Shown: positions 1-8,147, numbered from the stretch's first letter. The stretch is DNA of 25,316 nt from Flavobacteriales bacterium (GCA_002402165.1 NVVI01000003.1:108538-133853), one strand, 5' to 3'. A program made the numbers and translations. The notes: a model not told the origin generated them from the letters alone.

Positions 1-1
1 T

Positions 2-154
2 CAGAATTATATTGACACTCAAAAAGCATTAAATCTAACCAAAGAAGATCTCTACCAATTAGCTCGAAACTCTTTTCAATATTCCTTTTTACCAGAAAGT
101 GATAAAGCTAGATTTACTAAAGAGTTAGATGAATTTTATTTAGAAAATAAATAG
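2..154 (+). CDS. add: Adenosine deaminase, C-terminal fragment (5' end outside window)
   Basis: Only the last 50 codons lie in the window; the frame is open from base 2 to the TAG at 152-154. The segment resembles the C-terminal helices of adenosine deaminase: a leucine-threonine-x-glutamate start, then LYQLARNSF, then a SFL..SDK stretch and a charged tail. In the family this is the last helical cap of the TIM barrel that deaminates adenosine to inosine in purine salvage. All zinc and catalytic residues would be upstream, outside the window, so function cannot be confirmed here. The gene converges on the secreted-protein gene that ends at 160, with only 5 bases between the stop codons and no obvious hairpin. 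The identification rests on similarity of a short tail recalled by eye. Confidence 0.6.
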   Translation, partial: QNYIDTQKALNLTKEDLYQLARNSFQYSFLPESDKARFTKELDEFYLENK

Positions 155-159
155 AACTC

Positions 160-1554
160 CTACCTCTTAATAAACTTCTTAGATGTAACTTTTCCATTCT
201 GTTGTATTAATGTGAGGCTATAAACACCTGTAGATAAATTATCTACGTTAAGACTTGTTTGAGCTCTTGTTAATTGACCTTCTTTAACCACTTTGCCGTT
301 AATGTCAATAATAGAAAATGACACTGAATTTTCAAACAAGGTTGTTGTAATTGTAATTACACTGCTTGTTGGGTTTGGATAAACTATAAAAGCAAATTCA
401 CTTGTAAATTCATTCTCATTAACACCTGTAGGAAAAGTAACATCAAAAACAAACAATCCTTCCTGCATGTCTGAAGCCAATATCTTTCCTGAAGGTAAAA
501 ATGGATAAACTCCCCAACAGCCTTGATAAACACCGTCTTGATGAGGCCGTGTAGAAGTATCATAATATCCCGCTAAACTAATGTTGTTTACATCTGAAGT
601 GTTAAACACATAAACACCATCAAAATAATAACTCATGTAAAGATTGTCTCCATAAAAAATAAGATTATGAGGTATAGAAAGACTTTGAACCACATTAGAA
701 CCTATAGTATCAATTACTGTCATATTTGATAAATCAGAAACATCAATAATTTTAACATCCTTACCATGATCTTCATCAGCCAAAGCATAGTAACTGCCAC
801 TAGAATGTAACCAACCAGAATGATTATAATCCTGTTGTACATAATTCGTTAAAGAACCTATTAATTGAGCATTTGAGATATTAGTAAAATCTACCACAAA
901 TAAACCATTCATTCCAGCATTACAATATGCCGTGTCATTTCTAACATATATATCATGAACGTTGCCAATAGTGCTATTCCAAAAAGGAACATCATTAGAG
1001 CAATTAAGAAGAAATTGTGGATTTGTTGGGTTTCCTGCTAAAGAATATATAGATAAATCATTATTACCCAAATTTGTTTCTCCCGCACAAGTGTACAATA
1101 ACCCCGAAGCTGTATCAATAAAAATATTATGAGATTTAATAATTAATGCATTATCATCATAAACCAAAGGTGCAGAATCTGGTAAAAATGTTAAATCTGC
1201 TATTTGAAGTGAGCTAGCACCTTCATCACATACAATATATAAGTAATCTTGATACGTGTCATAATCTCTATGAATTATTTGACCACCCTGAACTCTTCCT
1301 GGAATAAAGTCAACAGTATCAACATTGTTTACATCCGTTATATCAAAAATATGTGTGCCCACAGTTGTTCCAATAATAGCATATTCTCTACCATTTTTTT
1401 CGTAACCCCATATTTCGTTATAAGTGTTGTCATGAGCGAAAGATGATGGCAAGGAAGAATCATTCCATTGATATGCCAAACTCATATTAAGACTTGTTTG
1501 CGCATTTGTTACTACTGTGAATAAGAGTAATATTATAACAATTAAGTTTCTCAT
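160..1554 (-). CDS. Secreted choice-of-anchor-B / LVIVD-type protein with T9SS type A sorting domain
   Basis: A 464-residue protein when started at the ATG at 1554-1552. An upstream in-frame ATG at 1587 would add 11 polar residues before the signal peptide and is less likely. Residues 1-19 are a signal peptide (MRNLIVIILLLFTVVTNAQ). The body has repeated beta-propeller-like strands of the type 'GTHIFDITDVNNVD', 'LFVVDFTN', 'VKIIDVSDL', 'VYVFNTSDV', as in LVIVD repeats and the choice-of-anchor B family (TIGR04312). The last ~75 residues begin with VYPNPTSS and end in a basic KKFIKR tail, typical of the T9SS type A sorting domain, so the protein should be exported and fixed at or released from the cell surface. 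Its biochemical role is unknown; members occur in marine Bacteroidota and Proteobacteria. It stands alone and diverges from rluF. Confidence 0.85.
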   Translation of the reverse strand: MRNLIVIILLLFTVVTNAQTSLNMSLAYQWNDSSLPSSFAHDNTYNEIWGYEKNGREYAIIGTTVGTHIFDITDVNNVDTVDFIPGRVQGGQIIHRDYDTYQDYLYIVCDEGASSLQIADLTFLPDSAPLVYDDNALIIKSHNIFIDTASGLLYTCAGETNLGNNDLSIYSLAGNPTNPQFLLNCSNDVPFWNSTIGNVHDIYVRNDTAYCNAGMNGLFVVDFTNISNAQLIGSLTNYVQQDYNHSGWLHSSGSYYALADEDHGKDVKIIDVSDLSNMTVIDTIGSNVVQSLSIPHNLIFYGDNLYMSYYFDGVYVFNTSDVNNISLAGYYDTSTRPHQDGVYQGCWGVYPFLPSGKILASDMQEGLFVFDVTFPTGVNENEFTSEFAFIVYPNPTSSVITITTTLFENSVSFSIIDINGKVVKEGQLTRAQTSLNVDNLSTGVYSLTLIQQNGKVTSKKFIKR

Positions 1555-1574
1555 TTTTATACTTTTAGGATAAT

Positions 1575-1610
1575 CAAAAATAATCAATTTAAAAGAAGCA
1601 GATTAACAAA
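1575..1610 (-). promoter_or_regulatory. Putative Bacteroidota promoter for the choice-of-anchor-B gene
   Basis: On the minus strand the -7 element TATTTTTG (1582-1575) matches the Bacteroidota consensus TAnnTTTG exactly. A TTTG at 1610-1607 could be the -33 box; the spacing of 24 bases is slightly long. The -7 box sits about 20 bases before the ATG at 1554 and overlaps the alternative upstream ATG at 1587, which favours the 1554 start. Confidence 0.45.
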
Positions 1611-1640
1611 TTTAATTAAAGGTCATTATCCTTATTTTTG
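1611..1640 (+). promoter_or_regulatory. Putative Bacteroidota promoter for rluF
   Basis: TATTTTTG at 1633-1640 matches TAnnTTTG exactly. TTTA at 1611-1614, 18 bases upstream, is a three-of-four match to the -33 TTTG. The GTG start of rluF lies 24 bases downstream of the -7 box. The site lies back to back with the minus-strand promoter at 1575-1610. Confidence 0.45.
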
Positions 1641-1663
1641 AGTAAAATTCACATATTGAATAA

Positions 1664-2389
1664 GTGGAAACTAAGCGATTAAATAAAGCCATATCAGAAA
1701 CAGGTTACTGCTCTCGAAGAGGGGCAGATAAACTAATTGAAGCAGGTAGAGTAAGAGTCAATGGTAAAATTCCTGAATTAGGAACAAAGGTTTCAGCTAA
1801 TGATGAAATAACTGTAAATGGTAAAATCATAACCAAAAAAGTGGAGAAGATTTACATTGCCTTTAACAAACCTGTCGGGGTTACCTGCACCACAGAACTT
1901 CACATTAAAGGAAATATCATTGAGTACATTAATTACCCTGAACGTATTTTCCCCATTGGAAGATTAGACAAACCAAGTGAAGGCTTAATATTTTTAACCA
2001 ATGATGGTGATATCGTAAACAAAATACTACGTTCAAAAAACAGCCATCAAAAAGAATATATTGTTACTGTAAACAAAACAATTAACAATGATTTTATTCA
2101 AAAAATGAGCAATGGAATTCCCATTTTAGATACGGTTACTGATAATTGTAAAGTTGAACAAATCAATGACACAACTTTTAAAATTATTTTAACTCAAGGC
2201 TTAAACCGCCAAATACGCAGAATGTGTGAACACTTAGGATATGAAGTAAAAGCATTACAGCGTATTCGAATAATGAATATTACTTTAGAAAATTTACAAG
2301 TCGGAAAGTACCGGTCTTTTACAGAAAATGAATTAAAAGAACTAAATAAATTAATAGAAGGTTCAAGTAAAACAGAAGAAGCTTTATAG
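1664..2389 (+). CDS. rluF: 23S rRNA pseudouridine(2604) synthase RluF
   Basis: A 241-residue RsuA-family pseudouridine synthase. Residues 3-50 form an S4 RNA-binding domain (LNKAISETGYCSRRGADKLI, then GRVRVNG). The catalytic motif is GRLDKPSEGL with Asp102, followed by IFLTNDGDIVNKILR and HQKEYIV, and later LTQGLNRQIRRMCEHLGY. This pattern fits RluF better than RluB, RsuA or RluE. RluF isomerises U2604 (and U2605) in 23S rRNA near the peptidyl transferase centre. The start is GTG, because a TAA stop lies immediately upstream in frame and no ATG is available. It is shorter than the E. coli protein (about 290 residues), lacking most of the C-terminal basic extension. The gene has its own likely promoter and is followed by the PhnA-like gene after 38 bases. 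Confidence 0.9.
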   Translation: METKRLNKAISETGYCSRRGADKLIEAGRVRVNGKIPELGTKVSANDEITVNGKIITKKVEKIYIAFNKPVGVTCTTELHIKGNIIEYINYPERIFPIGRLDKPSEGLIFLTNDGDIVNKILRSKNSHQKEYIVTVNKTINNDFIQKMSNGIPILDTVTDNCKVEQINDTTFKIILTQGLNRQIRRMCEHLGYEVKALQRIRIMNITLENLQVGKYRSFTENELKELNKLIEGSSKTEEAL

Positions 2390-2399
2390 CTTTTTACAT

Positions 2400-2407
2400 T
2401 ATATTTG
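2400..2407 (+). promoter_or_regulatory. Possible -7 promoter element upstream of the PhnA-like gene
   Basis: TATATTTG matches TAnnTTTG exactly, 20 bases before the ATG at 2428. No convincing -33 TTTG lies at the expected distance, so the promoter call is tentative and the gene may also be read through from rluF. Confidence 0.3.
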
Positions 2408-2427
2408 GAAACATAACTAACAAGAGT

Positions 2428-2994
2428 ATGTGTATAGAAAACGAACTGCAAGAAAGAAGTGGCAATCAATGTGAACTTTGCAGTGCTTCGGATAATTTAA
2501 ACATATATGAAGTCCCTCCAACAGCTAGTAAAGGTGCTGAAGGGAATATTTTAGTTTGTGCTACTTGTATGGATCAAATTGAAAATCCAGATAATATGGA
2601 GGCTAATCACTGGCACTGTTTAAATGACAGTATGTGGAGTGAAATAGATGCTGTAAAAGTAATAGCATGGAGAATGTTAACTCGTTTAGGCTCTCAAGAC
2701 ATGCTGGATATGATGTATTTAGAAGATGATGTTAGAGCATGGGCTGAAGCTACTGGAGAAGGAGATGATAAAAGTGAAAAAGTTATTCATAAAGATAGTA
2801 ATGGAATTACGCTCAGTGCTGGTGATTCTGTTGTGCTAATTAAAGATTTACCAGTAAAAGGCTCTAGTATGATTGCAAAAAGAGGAACTGCAGTAAGAAG
2901 GATTTCTTTAGACCATGAAAATTCAGAATACATTGAGGGAAAAGTGGAAGGGCAGCAAATAGTAATCATCACCAAATACGTAAAGAAAATTTAA
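2428..2994 (+). CDS. yjdM: PhnA / YjdM-family zinc-ribbon protein
   Basis: A 188-residue soluble protein. The N-terminal part has a zinc-ribbon pattern, CELC near residue 15 and CATC near residue 44. The C-terminal ~70 residues, from DSNGITLSAGDSVVLIKDL through GTAVRRISL to GQQIVIITKYVKK, are the PhnA/YjdM SH3-like domain (Pfam PhnA). Despite the historical name from the E. coli phn region, the family has no established phosphonate enzymatic role; E. coli YjdM is poorly characterised. The length is greater than the ~110-residue E. coli form because of an extra middle segment of about 75 residues, a layout I associate with Bacteroidota PhnA proteins. It starts with ATG 38 bases after rluF. Confidence 0.8.
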   Translation: MCIENELQERSGNQCELCSASDNLNIYEVPPTASKGAEGNILVCATCMDQIENPDNMEANHWHCLNDSMWSEIDAVKVIAWRMLTRLGSQDMLDMMYLEDDVRAWAEATGEGDDKSEKVIHKDSNGITLSAGDSVVLIKDLPVKGSSMIAKRGTAVRRISLDHENSEYIEGKVEGQQIVIITKYVKKI

Positions 2995-3023
2995 AAACAC
3001 CAAATAATATTGCTTATAATACA

Positions 3024-3788
3024 ATGAAAAACTTAAGTTCAATACTAGTACTATTATTACCAGTAATTTCTTTGTGTCAATCATATATTGTAACGGAATA
3101 TGAACCAAAAACCGATTCATTATTAACATATTTTGATACAGATACCTCCTGCTCTAATTATTATTTTGGTATTCCTACATGTGAAATTAAATGTGATGAC
3201 ACTATTCTAGTAAGTTCTATCAGCCCAATTTTACCTAAAAAATCTCCTTGCAAACAAAAAGAGAAAATTATAGGCAGAAATTGCTTTAAAGGAGATACCA
3301 TAATTTATGGCTTTAACCAATATTCAGGAAAATTAGAAGGCTATTATGTTATCCAATACCCATCAGGAAGAATGTGGATTCGCTATACTTACCATAAAGA
3401 TAAGCTTGTAGGAATAGTAGAGCATTTTTATGATTCTTTCACTAAAAAACCTAAAATTAAAGGCACTCCAAGTTGTTTAATGGCTTTAGTTGAAACGGAT
3501 GAAGAAGGGAGATTAAGAAATATTAAAGCACAATATACTCTTGCTGGAAAAAAATTAAAAAAAGGTAATTTTAAAGATGGTGATGGAATTATTCTTTTTT
3601 ATCGAGCTGATGGCAGCTTATTAAGGTCTGTTGAAATGAAAAATGGAAGTCCCGATGGAAAATGTGCTTATTATTACCCTACAGGTCAGGTTCTTGTCTC
3701 AGGAAAATTTAAAGATGGTAAATTTATTAGTATATGGAACGAATTTTCTATCGAAGGAAAAACATTAGCAACAACCGATTATAAATAA
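3024..3788 (+). CDS. Secreted MORN-variant (YwqK-like) repeat protein
   Basis: A 254-residue protein with an N-terminal signal peptide (MKNLSSILVLLLPVISLCQS, cleavage near residue 18-20). It then has a cysteine-containing segment with five or six Cys residues (about 40-90) and a row of MORN-variant repeats. The repeats read 'GKLEGYYVIQYPSGRMW', 'DKLVGIVEHFYD', 'GIILFYRADGSLLRSVEMKNG', 'PDGKCAYYYPTGQVLVSGKFKDGK', 'WNEFSIEGKTLATTDYK'. These match the repeat often annotated as 'toxin-antitoxin system YwqK family antitoxin' (Pfam MORN_2), but no partner toxin is visible, so I do not infer a toxin-antitoxin role. The location is probably periplasmic or outer-membrane associated. The Cys at residue 18 could make it a lipoprotein, but the preceding LISLCQS context is not a classic lipobox. 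Function is unknown. Confidence 0.7.
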   Translation: MKNLSSILVLLLPVISLCQSYIVTEYEPKTDSLLTYFDTDTSCSNYYFGIPTCEIKCDDTILVSSISPILPKKSPCKQKEKIIGRNCFKGDTIIYGFNQYSGKLEGYYVIQYPSGRMWIRYTYHKDKLVGIVEHFYDSFTKKPKIKGTPSCLMALVETDEEGRLRNIKAQYTLAGKKLKKGNFKDGDGIILFYRADGSLLRSVEMKNGSPDGKCAYYYPTGQVLVSGKFKDGKFISIWNEFSIEGKTLATTDYK

Positions 3789-3841
3789 TCGATGATTAAA
3801 GTACTTACGAAGTAGCTAAAAACCGAAGAATTTAAAAAAAT

Positions 3842-4039
3842 ATGTCTGACGGAAGAAACAGAAAAGATATTGAAATAGGAATTGAAGTTGAAGTGGTGCA
3901 AAAGCACCACCAGCACTCTGGTGAATTAACTGAAGGGTTTGTAAAGAAAATTTTAACCAACTCCCCTACTCACCCTCATGGAATAAAAGTAATGCTAGAG
4001 GATGGAATTGTTGGACGAGTAAAAAATATTATATTATGA
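3842..4039 (+). CDS. ywbE: YwbE family small protein
   Basis: A 65-residue protein matching the YwbE family (DUF2196) over its whole length: GRNRKDIEIGIEVEVVQK, a conserved SGELTEGFVKKIL segment, a THPHGIKVML stretch, and the terminal DGIVGRVKNII. The family has a small beta-rich fold resembling KOW/SH3 proteins and no established function. The last codons overlap the next gene by four bases (ATGA, with the RDD-gene ATG at 4036 inside the YwbE stop), so the two are probably translationally coupled. It begins 53 bases after the MORN-variant gene. Confidence 0.85.
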   Translation: MSDGRNRKDIEIGIEVEVVQKHHQHSGELTEGFVKKILTNSPTHPHGIKVMLEDGIVGRVKNIIL

Positions 4040-4611
4040 ATGAAGAAATTACAGAGGAAAATCAGATTGATGATAATCATGGCTTTAAAGAAGAAGTAGA
4101 ATATGCCGGATTTTGGATTCGAGTTGGAGCAGCTTTGCTTGATTTTTTGGTTTTTATTCCGATTATAGCATTTGGCTTTTACAATTTATTGAGTTTAAAA
4201 TCTATTACTTTATTATACATAATCACTGTGGCATCTCAATTATATAAACCTCTAATGGAATGGAAATATGGAGCTACTTTAGGGAAAATGGCTTGTAAGA
4301 TTCAGGTGGTTAATTATGATTTAGGTAAAATCAACATTGACCAAGCTTTTGGTCGCTACATTCCATGGGTTCTTAGTGGAGTTCTTCAATTACTTTCTGC
4401 AACTGCAATATACAATTCATCTGGTTTTGCTGCTATTGACACCTTCGAAGAAATGGGAAGCATGAGTCAAGAAGGATCTTCTATTGATATGGTTATACAA
4501 ATCTATAATATAATTTTCTTTATTTTTGTTGGTAGCCTTGTTTTCGATAAACATAAAAGAGGTTTTCATGATAAAATTGCAAAAACTCAAGTAATTAAAA
4601 TTAGCAAATAG
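4036..4611 (+). CDS. RDD family membrane protein
   Basis: A 191-residue integral membrane protein. The RDD signature is visible: Arg29 and Asp36 in WIRVGAALLDFLVF at the start of the first membrane segment, and a third conserved Asp in the C-terminal KRGFHDKIAKTQV. About four hydrophobic segments are seen (roughly residues 30-52, 58-75, 105-125 and 150-170), with a family-typical KYGATLGKMACKIQVV loop between the second and third. RDD proteins are widespread and mostly uncharacterised; some have been proposed as ion antiporters, which cannot be tested from this sequence. The start overlaps the YwbE stop (ATGA). Confidence 0.85.
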   Translation: MNEEITEENQIDDNHGFKEEVEYAGFWIRVGAALLDFLVFIPIIAFGFYNLLSLKSITLLYIITVASQLYKPLMEWKYGATLGKMACKIQVVNYDLGKINIDQAFGRYIPWVLSGVLQLLSATAIYNSSGFAAIDTFEEMGSMSQEGSSIDMVIQIYNIIFFIFVGSLVFDKHKRGFHDKIAKTQVIKISK

Positions 4612-4625
4612 AATCTACTTGACCC

Positions 4626-5237
4626 ATGCCCTTTAAAAAATTAAAACCACTACTTAAAGGTATTTTAGAACATCTAAATATTGTAGAAGCTACCTCTTTT
4701 CAAAAATGTGTAATTCCAAAAATTAAAAGTGGTGCTAATATTTTTGCTGTTGGATCAGGTAATAGTGGTAAAACCACTGCTCTCATTCTTACTACCTTAC
4801 AAAAACTAAAAGATTATGAAGAGTATGATAATCCAAGAGTTTTGGTTTTTGTTAAAGACAAAGTTGCTGCTTTAGCTTTAGAAGAAAAGTTTAAAATATT
4901 TACTCAGCACATGAATATAACAACGTATAGTGTTTACGAGGAACAAGCAATACAAGTTCAAAAAGACATTATTTATGAAGGAGTTGATATTGTTATTAGC
5001 ACAGCTAAAAGATTAACTAAACTTTATTTAATGAACGGCATTAATCTTAACGACTTGAATACCTTAATTATTGAAGATGCCAACGAACTACCTCGAATAG
5101 ATTTTGCGGCTGACATCGTAAGAATTAGTGAAAGCTTTCCTAAATGTCAGTTTGTTGTTTTCTCTACTGATTATGATGAAAAACTAAAATCTTTAAGAAA
5201 CTCATTTATGGGGAATGCAATAAAAGTAGAAGTTTAA
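4626..5237 (+). CDS. Single-RecA-domain DEAD-box-like protein (half helicase)
   Basis: A 203-residue protein that covers only the first RecA-like domain of a DEAD-box RNA helicase. Visible motifs are a Q-motif-like TSFQKCVIPKI (about residues 22-32), an intact P-loop GSGNSGKT, a motif Ia-like VFVKDKVAALALEEKF, a motif Ib-like ISTAKRL, motif II written as EDAN instead of DEAD, and FSTD in place of SAT. The second RecA domain with motifs IV-VI is absent. There is no frameshift or helicase remnant downstream: the stop at 5235-5237 meets the converging rluA-family stop. It may still bind ATP but is unlikely to unwind RNA alone. I recall similar short proteins in other Flavobacteriia, so this looks like a conserved degenerate family rather than a local truncation. 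It starts 14 bases after the RDD gene and is probably co-transcribed with it. Confidence 0.75.
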   Translation: MPFKKLKPLLKGILEHLNIVEATSFQKCVIPKIKSGANIFAVGSGNSGKTTALILTTLQKLKDYEEYDNPRVLVFVKDKVAALALEEKFKIFTQHMNITTYSVYEEQAIQVQKDIIYEGVDIVISTAKRLTKLYLMNGINLNDLNTLIIEDANELPRIDFAADIVRISESFPKCQFVVFSTDYDEKLKSLRNSFMGNAIKVEV

Positions 5238-6124
5238 GTATTATACTTTTCCCACCTCCTATTTTCCCGCTCCAATAACGCATTAAACTTATAAGGGGCT
5301 TCTATTTTTAGATTTAACGATTCATCAGTAATCGGGTGGCTGAACTGTAGTTTAACAGCAGATAAAAACAATCCTTTCCCTTTTAAAATTTCACCTTCAC
5401 TTCCATAAAGTTTATCTCCCAATATTGGAAACCCTAATTTGGATAAATGTATTCTTAACTGATGTGTTCGCCCAGTTTTTGGAAAAAGTTCTACTAAACT
5501 CAAATGCTCATTCCTTAAAGAAGGAATGACACAATTGAGTTTATAATCTGTAAAAGATTTTAGGCCTTCTATTTCAAAATCTATAATTCCGATTTCTGGA
5601 ATTTTACCAATTACAATAGCACAATACTTCTTTTCGATTTCCTTTTTTTCAAACTGTTTTCCGAGTTTTACTAAAGCACTAGCCGTTTTTGCAATTATTA
5701 ATAAACCACTTGTTGAACTATCCAACCGATGAACTGGTTTAGGCCATTTTAGGGCATCTTCTTCTTTTGAAAGTTTAATATTTCCAATTAAGGCATTTTG
5801 AATGGTTCTAAACTGATTACCACTCACTAGAATTCCTGCTGGCTTATTAATTATAGCCAAATATTCGTCTTCATAAACTACTTCTAATTTTAGTCTATAT
5901 TCTTTTGGAGGATTGACACTTGATTCTAATAGTTCTATTTTTTGTCCGGATTTAATCCATAAACCAGTAGTTGTTTTTTGACCATTAACAATTATTTCTT
6001 CTCTAGAAATTGCTTTCTTCACCCCTTTTCGTGATGGAATTAATGGAAATATTTGTTGAACATAATCATACAATCGAATTTCTTCAACTCCATCTGGGAC
6101 AATATGAGTGCTAAGAACAACCAA
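5234..6124 (-). CDS. RluA-family pseudouridine synthase
   Basis: About 296 residues when started at TTG 6124-6122. The frame is open up to an ATG at 6163, but that start lies upstream of the -7 promoter match at 6140-6147. The TTG gives a start just before VVLSTHIVPDG, the usual N-terminus of this Bacteroidota family as I recall it. An S4-like region (PSRKGVKKAISREEIIVNG) precedes the catalytic domain. The motifs are INKPAGILVSG, then HRLDSSTSGLLIIAKT with the catalytic Asp, then EKKYCAIVIGK, and finally GRTHQLRIHLSKLGFPILGD. It isomerises uridines in rRNA or tRNA; the target cannot be read from sequence. It converges with the half-helicase gene, and their stop codons overlap (TTAA). Confidence 0.85.
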   Translation of the reverse strand: MVVLSTHIVPDGVEEIRLYDYVQQIFPLIPSRKGVKKAISREEIIVNGQKTTTGLWIKSGQKIELLESSVNPPKEYRLKLEVVYEDEYLAIINKPAGILVSGNQFRTIQNALIGNIKLSKEEDALKWPKPVHRLDSSTSGLLIIAKTASALVKLGKQFEKKEIEKKYCAIVIGKIPEIGIIDFEIEGLKSFTDYKLNCVIPSLRNEHLSLVELFPKTGRTHQLRIHLSKLGFPILGDKLYGSEGEILKGKGLFLSAVKLQFSHPITDESLNLKIEAPYKFNALLERENRRWEKYNT

Positions 6125-6139
6125 GTCTTTTATTTTTCT

Positions 6140-6147
6140 CAAAACTA
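6140..6147 (-). promoter_or_regulatory. Putative -7 promoter element for the RluA-family gene
   Basis: Minus-strand TAGTTTTG matches TAnnTTTG exactly and lies 15 bases upstream of the proposed TTG start at 6124. A TTTG lies upstream at a 13-base spacing, shorter than the usual 17-23, so the -33 box is uncertain. If used, it rules out translation from the ATG at 6163. Confidence 0.35.
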
Positions 6148-6185
6148 ATCTAAAAAGAACCAAAAAATCTGCTTTTCTTTGCAGA

Positions 6186-7922
6186 ATGAGTAAACAAAAA
6201 GTAACTATAATTCAAGCGTTCAAAGAATTCATCTGGCCTCGAAGAGGAATTGTATTAGTTGGATTAGTCTTAATAGTAATCAGCAGACTCGCCAGTCTTA
6301 TTCTTCCACTAAAGAGTAAAGAACTCCTAGATGACATTATTCCCAATAAAGACATGGATGGGCTTATCTCGTTAGTACTAATGGTAAGTGGGGCTATTTT
6401 TGTTTCAGCTGTAACCTCTTTTGCACTAACAAGGCTATTGAGTGTAGAGGCTCAGTTGCTCATCTCTAAATTAAGAGCTAAAGTGCAAAAACAAATTTTA
6501 TCGCTACCTGTCTCCTATTTCGATAATAATAAATCTGGGGCTTTAGTGTCTAGAATTATGAATGACGTTGAAGGGGTTAGGAATTTAATAGGTACTGGCT
6601 TGGTTCAATTATTTGGAGGAACAATTACTGCCATTATATCCTTATTCCTTTTGATTAATATTAGTCCAAAAATGACCTTATTTGTTTTAGCTCCAGTTGC
6701 AGTTTTTGCAGTAATCGCATTGAAAGCATTCGGTTACATTAGACCAATATTCAAAAAAAGAGGAGAAATTAATGCCGAAGTTACTGGAAGGCTAACTGAA
6801 ACATTAAGCGGTGTTAGAGTAATTAAAGGGTTTAATGCTGAAGACCAAGAAAATGTAGCTTTTGAAAAAGGAGTTGAACGCCTTTTTTTAAACGTAAAAA
6901 AGAGCTTAACTGCCACTGCTATTATGACTAGCTCTTCTGCATTTTTATTAGGTTTAGCTTCAGTTGGTATTATGGGAATAGGTGGTGCTATGATAATAGA
7001 TGGAACGTTAACTACAGGAGATTTCTTGGCTTTTACATTGCTCTTAGGTTTTATGATTGCTCCAATTGTTCAGATGAGTAATATTGGAAGTCAATTAACT
7101 GAAGCCTTTGCAGGGCTAGACAGAACAGAAGAAATAATGAATATGCAACCCGAAGATGACCCATCAGTAAGAACAGTTAAACTAAAAGAGATTCATGGAG
7201 ACATAAAATTCGATGATGTTTCCTTTGCTTACGAAGAAGGAAAAGAAGTAGTTCACAACATTAGTTTTGAGGCAAAGAAAGGAAGTGTAATCGCATTGGT
7301 AGGTTCATCAGGCTCAGGTAAATCTACTATTGCAGGATTGGTTTCTACTTTTGTTACTCCTGAATCAGGAACCATTACAATTGATGGACAAGATTTATCA
7401 AAAGTTAGCTTATCATCATATAGAAGACAACTAGGAGTAGTATTGCAAGATGACTTTTTGTTTGAAGGAACTATCAAAGAAAATATACTTTTTCCAAGAC
7501 CTAATGCAACAGAAGATCAGTTAAATGAGGCTGTAAAAGCAGCTTACATTTATGAATTTACCGATAGGTTTGATGATGGTTTAAATACTTTAATTGGAGA
7601 AAGAGGGGTTAAATTATCTGGTGGGCAACGCCAACGAATAGCCATTGCTAGAGCAATTTTGGCTAACCCTAAAATTCTAATTCTAGATGAAGCCACCTCG
7701 AGTTTAGACAATGAAAGTGAAGCATTAATACAAAAGAGTTTGGCAGAATTAATGAAAGGAAGAACTACCATTGTAATTGCTCACAGATTAACTACCATTA
7801 GAAAAGCAGATCAAATTTTGGTTATTGAAGACGGCAGAATTGCTGAACGTGGACAACATGATGAACTGATTGCTTCAGAAGGCAGGTATTATGACTTGTT
7901 TACTTACCAGAGTAGAATATGA
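6186..7922 (+). CDS. ABC exporter, fused permease and ATPase (MsbA/LmrA type)
   Basis: A 578-residue half-transporter starting at the ATG at 6186. The frame extends upstream to 6108, but those 26 residues are polar, overlap the divergent gene and do not look like an ABC N-terminus. Residues 20-310 carry about six membrane segments with the ABC transmembrane type 1 fold, including [27 protein letters not shown]. The ATPase domain begins near residue 345 and has Walker [11 protein letters not shown]-loop [17 protein letters not shown], signature [14 protein letters not shown], Walker [13 protein letters not shown] and switch AHRLTTI. The protein should act as a homodimer in the inner membrane and export lipids, drugs or glycolipids; the substrate cannot be told from sequence. 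It could serve as a lipid A flippase (MsbA), but similar genes are multidrug exporters. Confidence 0.9.
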   Translation: MSKQKVTIIQAFKEFIWPRRGIVLVGLVLIVISRLASLILPLKSKELLDDIIPNKDMDGLISLVLMVSGAIFVSAVTSFALTRLLSVEAQLLISKLRAKVQKQILSLPVSYFDNNKSGALVSRIMNDVEGVRNLIGTGLVQLFGGTITAIISLFLLINISPKMTLFVLAPVAVFAVIALKAFGYIRPIFKKRGEINAEVTGRLTETLSGVRVIKGFNAEDQENVAFEKGVERLFLNVKKSLTATAIMTSSSAFLLGLASVGIMGIGGAMIIDGTLTTGDFLAFTLLLGFMIAPIVQMSNIGSQLTEAFAGLDRTEEIMNMQPEDDPSVRTVKLKEIHGDIKFDDVSFAYEEGKEVVHNISFEAKKGSVIALVGSSGSGKSTIAGLVSTFVTPESGTITIDGQDLSKVSLSSYRRQLGVVLQDDFLFEGTIKENILFPRPNATEDQLNEAVKAAYIYEFTDRFDDGLNTLIGERGVKLSGGQRQRIAIARAILANPKILILDEATSSLDNESEALIQKSLAELMKGRTTIVIAHRLTTIRKADQILVIEDGRIAERGQHDELIASEGRYYDLFTYQSRI

Positions 7923-7923
7923 T

Positions 7924-8139
7924 ATGAGTAAAAACCAACCAAATAACCCTTTACATGGAATTAAATTGATAGAAATTCTAGAATTTTTAATTGAAAAATA
8001 TGGCTTTGAAGAATTGGGTGAAATCATTAATATTAACTGTTTTAAGAGTAACCCAACGTTTAAATCTAGCCTCAAGTTTTTAAGAACCACACCGTGGGCT
8101 AGAGAAAAAGTAGAGCAGTTGTATTTAGATAGTATTTAA
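7924..8139 (+). CDS. VF530 family DNA-binding protein
   Basis: A 71-residue protein starting at the ATG at 7924, one base after the ABC-transporter TGA (TGATATG), so it is co-transcribed and likely coupled to it. The frame is open further upstream inside the transporter gene, but those residues are a shadow. The sequence matches the VF530 family (DUF2132) throughout: [20 protein letters not shown], then [18 protein letters not shown], then [21 protein letters not shown]. The structure of the Vibrio fischeri member is helical and annotated as DNA-binding; its physiological role is unknown. No clear functional link with the exporter is visible. Confidence 0.85.
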   Translation: MSKNQPNNPLHGIKLIEILEFLIEKYGFEELGEIININCFKSNPTFKSSLKFLRTTPWAREKVEQLYLDSI

Positions 8140-8147
8140 GGAAATGC

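Noticed and set aside
2194..2469. Minus-strand 91-codon open frame over rluF/PhnA
   Set aside because: Antisense to conserved RluF motifs and low-complexity; the plus-strand genes explain the DNA.
3024..3788. Toxin-antitoxin antitoxin (YwqK label)
   Set aside because: The MORN-variant repeat is real, but the protein has a signal peptide and no toxin-like partner adjoins it, so a toxin-antitoxin role is not supported.
3805..3820. Small palindrome TACTTACGAAGTA between the MORN-variant and YwbE genes as a terminator
   Set aside because: Arms are only five bases with no T-run; too weak to call.
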